DNA of 64,000 bases, from the NCBI GenBank assembly GCA_963703075.1, contig OY969786.1, forward strand, positions 248,001 to 312,000. Reading direction: 5' to 3'. The notes beneath the pieces are model-generated. The model saw nothing but the letters and a program-made list of their open reading frames with translations, made no database searches and was not told the origin of the DNA. Of the stretch, positions 62,027 to 64,000 are shown piece by piece; within the stretch, counting starts at the first letter, position 1; each line of letters opens with the position of its first letter. Both the position numbers and the translations under genes were made by a program. This stretch comes from Korobacter sp963703075 (GTDB lineage Bacteria > Acidobacteriota > Terriglobia > Terriglobales > Acidobacteriaceae).

Positions 62027-63246
62027 GATTGGCCCCCAGGAACATCGTTTATTGCCGCCGCCCTGCCGCTCTCGTTACCCACGCTGACCGGTGCGATGTG
62101 GGAAGAAAAAAGCTGCGAGTCCAACGAGATGCAGGCATGAATGCCACGGCGAAAGTTCTGCACCATGTTCTCGATGGTGTATTGGAATCCGCTCTCGGTC
62201 GCCCCTGCGTGCAGCCGCGTCAACAATTGCGGGTCTTCCAGCAGCCGCACGGTTGCATCCGCGTAGTCTTGCGGGTTGTGAGCGGTCATCAGCCCGTTGT
62301 TTCCTTGCCGCAGGTAGCTGATCTCGGGACCATGGGTGCGGAGGTCGGTGGTGAGTATCGGCAGCCCGGCCGCGAAACTGTCGAGAATGGCAAGGCCGAC
62401 GGCTCCCGGAAGGAGAAAGACCTCCGCCATTTTGAGCAGCAACGCCTTCTCTCGTCCCACGCGGGGCCCGACATAACGAATGAAGCGCTCGCGCGCAGCC
62501 ACCAGTTCCACGTGCTCGCGGAATGGCCCGTTGCCAATGATGACAAGGGAGAAATTCGCAATGCGCTTGTGAATAAGCTTGGCCGCTGCGAAGAGGAAAT
62601 CGAGATGCTTGTTGGCGCTGAGGCTTCCGCAAAATACGCCGATGGGACCGTTGCCGGCGCCGGTCGAGAATCGGGCATTGCGGAGGCAGCGCTCCGAGAT
62701 GCAGGTTAGGTCGCGGTGCAGGCCGACGGTGTCAATCGCATTGTCGACTGCGGTGATTCCGCAGTTCACCCCATGCCGGCGGAGGTTGTCGGCCGCGGCG
62801 TCGGTGTAGGGGAACCACCAATCGACGGCGTTAGCCGTCTTGTAGCGAAGCCATTCCCCGGGGCATCTGAGACCAGCGGGCGCGATGTTGCCTTTTCCCC
62901 AGAAGGCAACTTTCTTGACACCGCCGGCTCGCAACGCCAGCAACAACGGATTCAGCAGAAGCTTGTTTTCGTTCGGCGTTATGACCAGGTCCGCGGCGGC
63001 AATCTCGCGCCAAGCAGACTGATAGACGAGGCGATCGCCGATCCAGAAGGAGGGCACGGGATGACCATAGGTATTGGGCAGCCGGACATTGTCTTTGCGC
63101 GCGGCATGGGCGGTGTTCGGCTCGCCGTAGAGAACGCGCAACTCAATGCCGTCGGGCTTAAGCGCCTCGTAGAGCGCGTCGAAGAACGGAAGCCGGTAGT
63201 GCTTGACGTGAGCGGCGAGGAATACGACCCGGAGCGGCGTCAACAT
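62023..63246 (-). CDS. Glycosyltransferase family 1/4
   Basis: The 407-residue product is a GT-B type glycosyltransferase. Visible are the N-terminal RVVFLAAHVKHYRLPFFDAL, TPNENKLLLNPLLLALR, GPIGVFCGSLSANKHLDFL and VFLLPGAVGLAILDSFAAGLPIL with the EX7E-like region (here partly replaced). It overlaps the NusG-like gene by seven bases and the oxidoreductase by four. It probably transfers one sugar of the exopolysaccharide repeat; donor and acceptor are unknown. Confidence 0.9.
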   Translation of the reverse strand: MLTPLRVVFLAAHVKHYRLPFFDALYEALKPDGIELRVLYGEPNTAHAARKDNVRLPNTYGHPVPSFWIGDRLVYQSAWREIAAADLVITPNENKLLLNPLLLALRAGGVKKVAFWGKGNIAPAGLRCPGEWLRYKTANAVDWWFPYTDAAADNLRRHGVNCGITAVDNAIDTVGLHRDLTCISERCLRNARFSTGAGNGPIGVFCGSLSANKHLDFLFAAAKLIHKRIANFSLVIIGNGPFREHVELVAARERFIRYVGPRVGREKALLLKMAEVFLLPGAVGLAILDSFAAGLPILTTDLRTHGPEISYLRQGNNGLMTAHNPQDYADATVRLLEDPQLLTRLHAGATESGFQYTIENMVQNFRRGIHACISLDSQLFSSHIAPVSVGNESGRAAAINDVPGGQS

Positions 63247-63845
63247 TGTGTCCGCGGGTCGCAGCCGCCGGGCATCGAGAGGCGGCTGTCGATCGGCTCG
63301 ATTTCTTCACGAGAGACTTCAATGGAGACAGATTGCCGGATGAGCTCGATCGAAAGCACCACGCGGAGGTCAGAACGCACGCAGGCAAGGATCCCTTCGA
63401 TCCCTGCAAGCGGTCCACAGACGATGCGCACGCGGGCGCCTACCTTGGTGCCCAGGCAGGGGAAGATGCGTTTCGAAGCAACCCCGGCCCGAAGTGTGGA
63501 AATGTACTGTTCGGGGATGGCGCACGATCTCTGTTGTCCGCCAACGATCGTTACTACGCCGGGAACCGCGAGCACAGTGCCTCGCTGCTGCGGCGGCATG
63601 CGCACGAACAGATAGTTAGGAAAAAGAGGCAGATCAAGATGGACGGTTTGCCGATTCTTCCAGGTACGCGTCAAGCTGTATGTCGGCAAGAACTCTTCGA
63701 TCCCGCGAGCCTGGAGATGTTGCGCAACCTTCTTCTCGTGCCTTGGGTTGGTGAATACCGCGAGCCACAGCGGTTGCGAACAGATCATCGCATCCAGGCC
63801 GGAAGATCGTTTCCGCACCGCAACACCGATAGAGCGTTCACGCAT
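63240..63845 (-). CDS. NusG/RfaH-type transcription antiterminator (UpxY-like)
   Basis: The product has the NusG N-terminal domain (LWLAVFTNPRHEKKVAQHLQ, FLPTYSLTRTWKNRQTVHLD, FPNYLFVRMP) and a KOW-like end (KVGARVRIVCGPLAGIEGILA). Specialised paralogues of this kind let RNA polymerase read through long polysaccharide operons that they head. The start is uncertain: ATG 63845 is used; TTG 63884 or ATG 63788 are alternatives. It is the first gene of the - strand locus, as expected for this class. The next genes (glycosyltransferase, oxidoreductase) overlap it and each other. Confidence 0.88.
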   Translation of the reverse strand: MRERSIGVAVRKRSSGLDAMICSQPLWLAVFTNPRHEKKVAQHLQARGIEEFLPTYSLTRTWKNRQTVHLDLPLFPNYLFVRMPPQQRGTVLAVPGVVTIVGGQQRSCAIPEQYISTLRAGVASKRIFPCLGTKVGARVRIVCGPLAGIEGILACVRSDLRVVLSIELIRQSVSIEVSREEIEPIDSRLSMPGGCDPRTQC

Positions 63846-64000
63846 GCTTCGCACGAAATCCCAGGGAAGTATCCCATTGATCAAGCTAAAAAGCGGAGAT
63901 TCGACGTAGCCGTTTCAAAAAGAGTCGAGCGAGGGAAGTACAAATCTCGGACTATTTCGGGATGCTACAGACGAACAACGAAGCCGGAGAGGGAAAGCTG

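Noticed and set aside
63846..64000. ops/JUMPstart element before the NusG-like gene
   Set aside because: No GGCGGTAG-type motif could be found on the - strand upstream of the gene within the window.

Overview
The window looks like chromosomal DNA of an acidobacterium (class Terriglobia, Koribacter/Acidobacteriales type). I infer this from a very large Oar-like TonB-dependent receptor with an N-terminal carboxypeptidase-regulatory domain, several exported TPR and Pro-rich proteins of acidobacterial style, small zinc-ribbon proteins, short GC-rich palindromes (cores like GGGCTTCAGCCC) scattered between genes, and an estimated GC near 60%. No species assignment is possible from the sequence alone.

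Layout. 1-8246: the distal spc/alpha ribosomal operon on the + strand (rpmD-rplO-secY-adk-map-infA-rpmJ-rpsM-rpsK-rpsD-rpoA-rplQ), ended by a clear intrinsic terminator. The gaps between its genes carry REPIN-like palindromes, and the infA translation-initiation region is present three times in tandem. 8268-15698: mostly - strand, with a GAF-TM-WD40 protein, a guaB-vanZ-small membrane protein operon, an exported protein and an enoyl-CoA hydratase. 15865-25062: + strand rpiB, glyA, a GT4 glycosyltransferase, exported proteins, a GH3/PA14 beta-glucosidase and a PHP-type phosphatase, with the RNase P RNA gene (rnpB) on the - strand. 25074-34391: small exported, TPR, HTH and zinc-ribbon genes, endonuclease IV and a second methionine aminopeptidase.

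34486-44061: leuS, a MarR-GNAT fusion, a 59-residue zinc-ribbon protein behind a structured leader, a Crp/Fnr regulator, a SYLF protein, and ftsQ-ftsA-ftsZ. 44121-52465: an S9 peptidase, 2-oxoglutarate dehydrogenase E1 and the giant TonB-dependent receptor. 52576-58900: a four-gene - strand signalling cluster (NarL regulator, CHASE3-PAS-GAF histidine kinase, single receiver, HPt-REC-REC-GGDEF-REC) that reads as a phosphorelay ending in c-di-GMP synthesis. 59245-59320: a tRNA with anticodon CAT. 59623-60888: a compact cluster of five very small zinc-ribbon-like proteins. 60965-63845: the edge of an exopolysaccharide locus (Gfo/Idh/MocA oxidoreductase, glycosyltransferase, NusG/RfaH-type antiterminator) that continues past the window.

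Three otherwise well-conserved genes (27514-28739, 31050-31371, 52576-54583) are each interrupted by a one-base shift at or next to a short homopolymer. These are either assembly indels or real frameshifts. Other unexplained signals are a roughly 95-base AT-rich/G-rich element found twice in the same orientation ahead of two unrelated genes (10739-10832 and 25653-25743), and several genes whose -10 box lies only 6-7 bases before the start codon, implying leaderless mRNAs.
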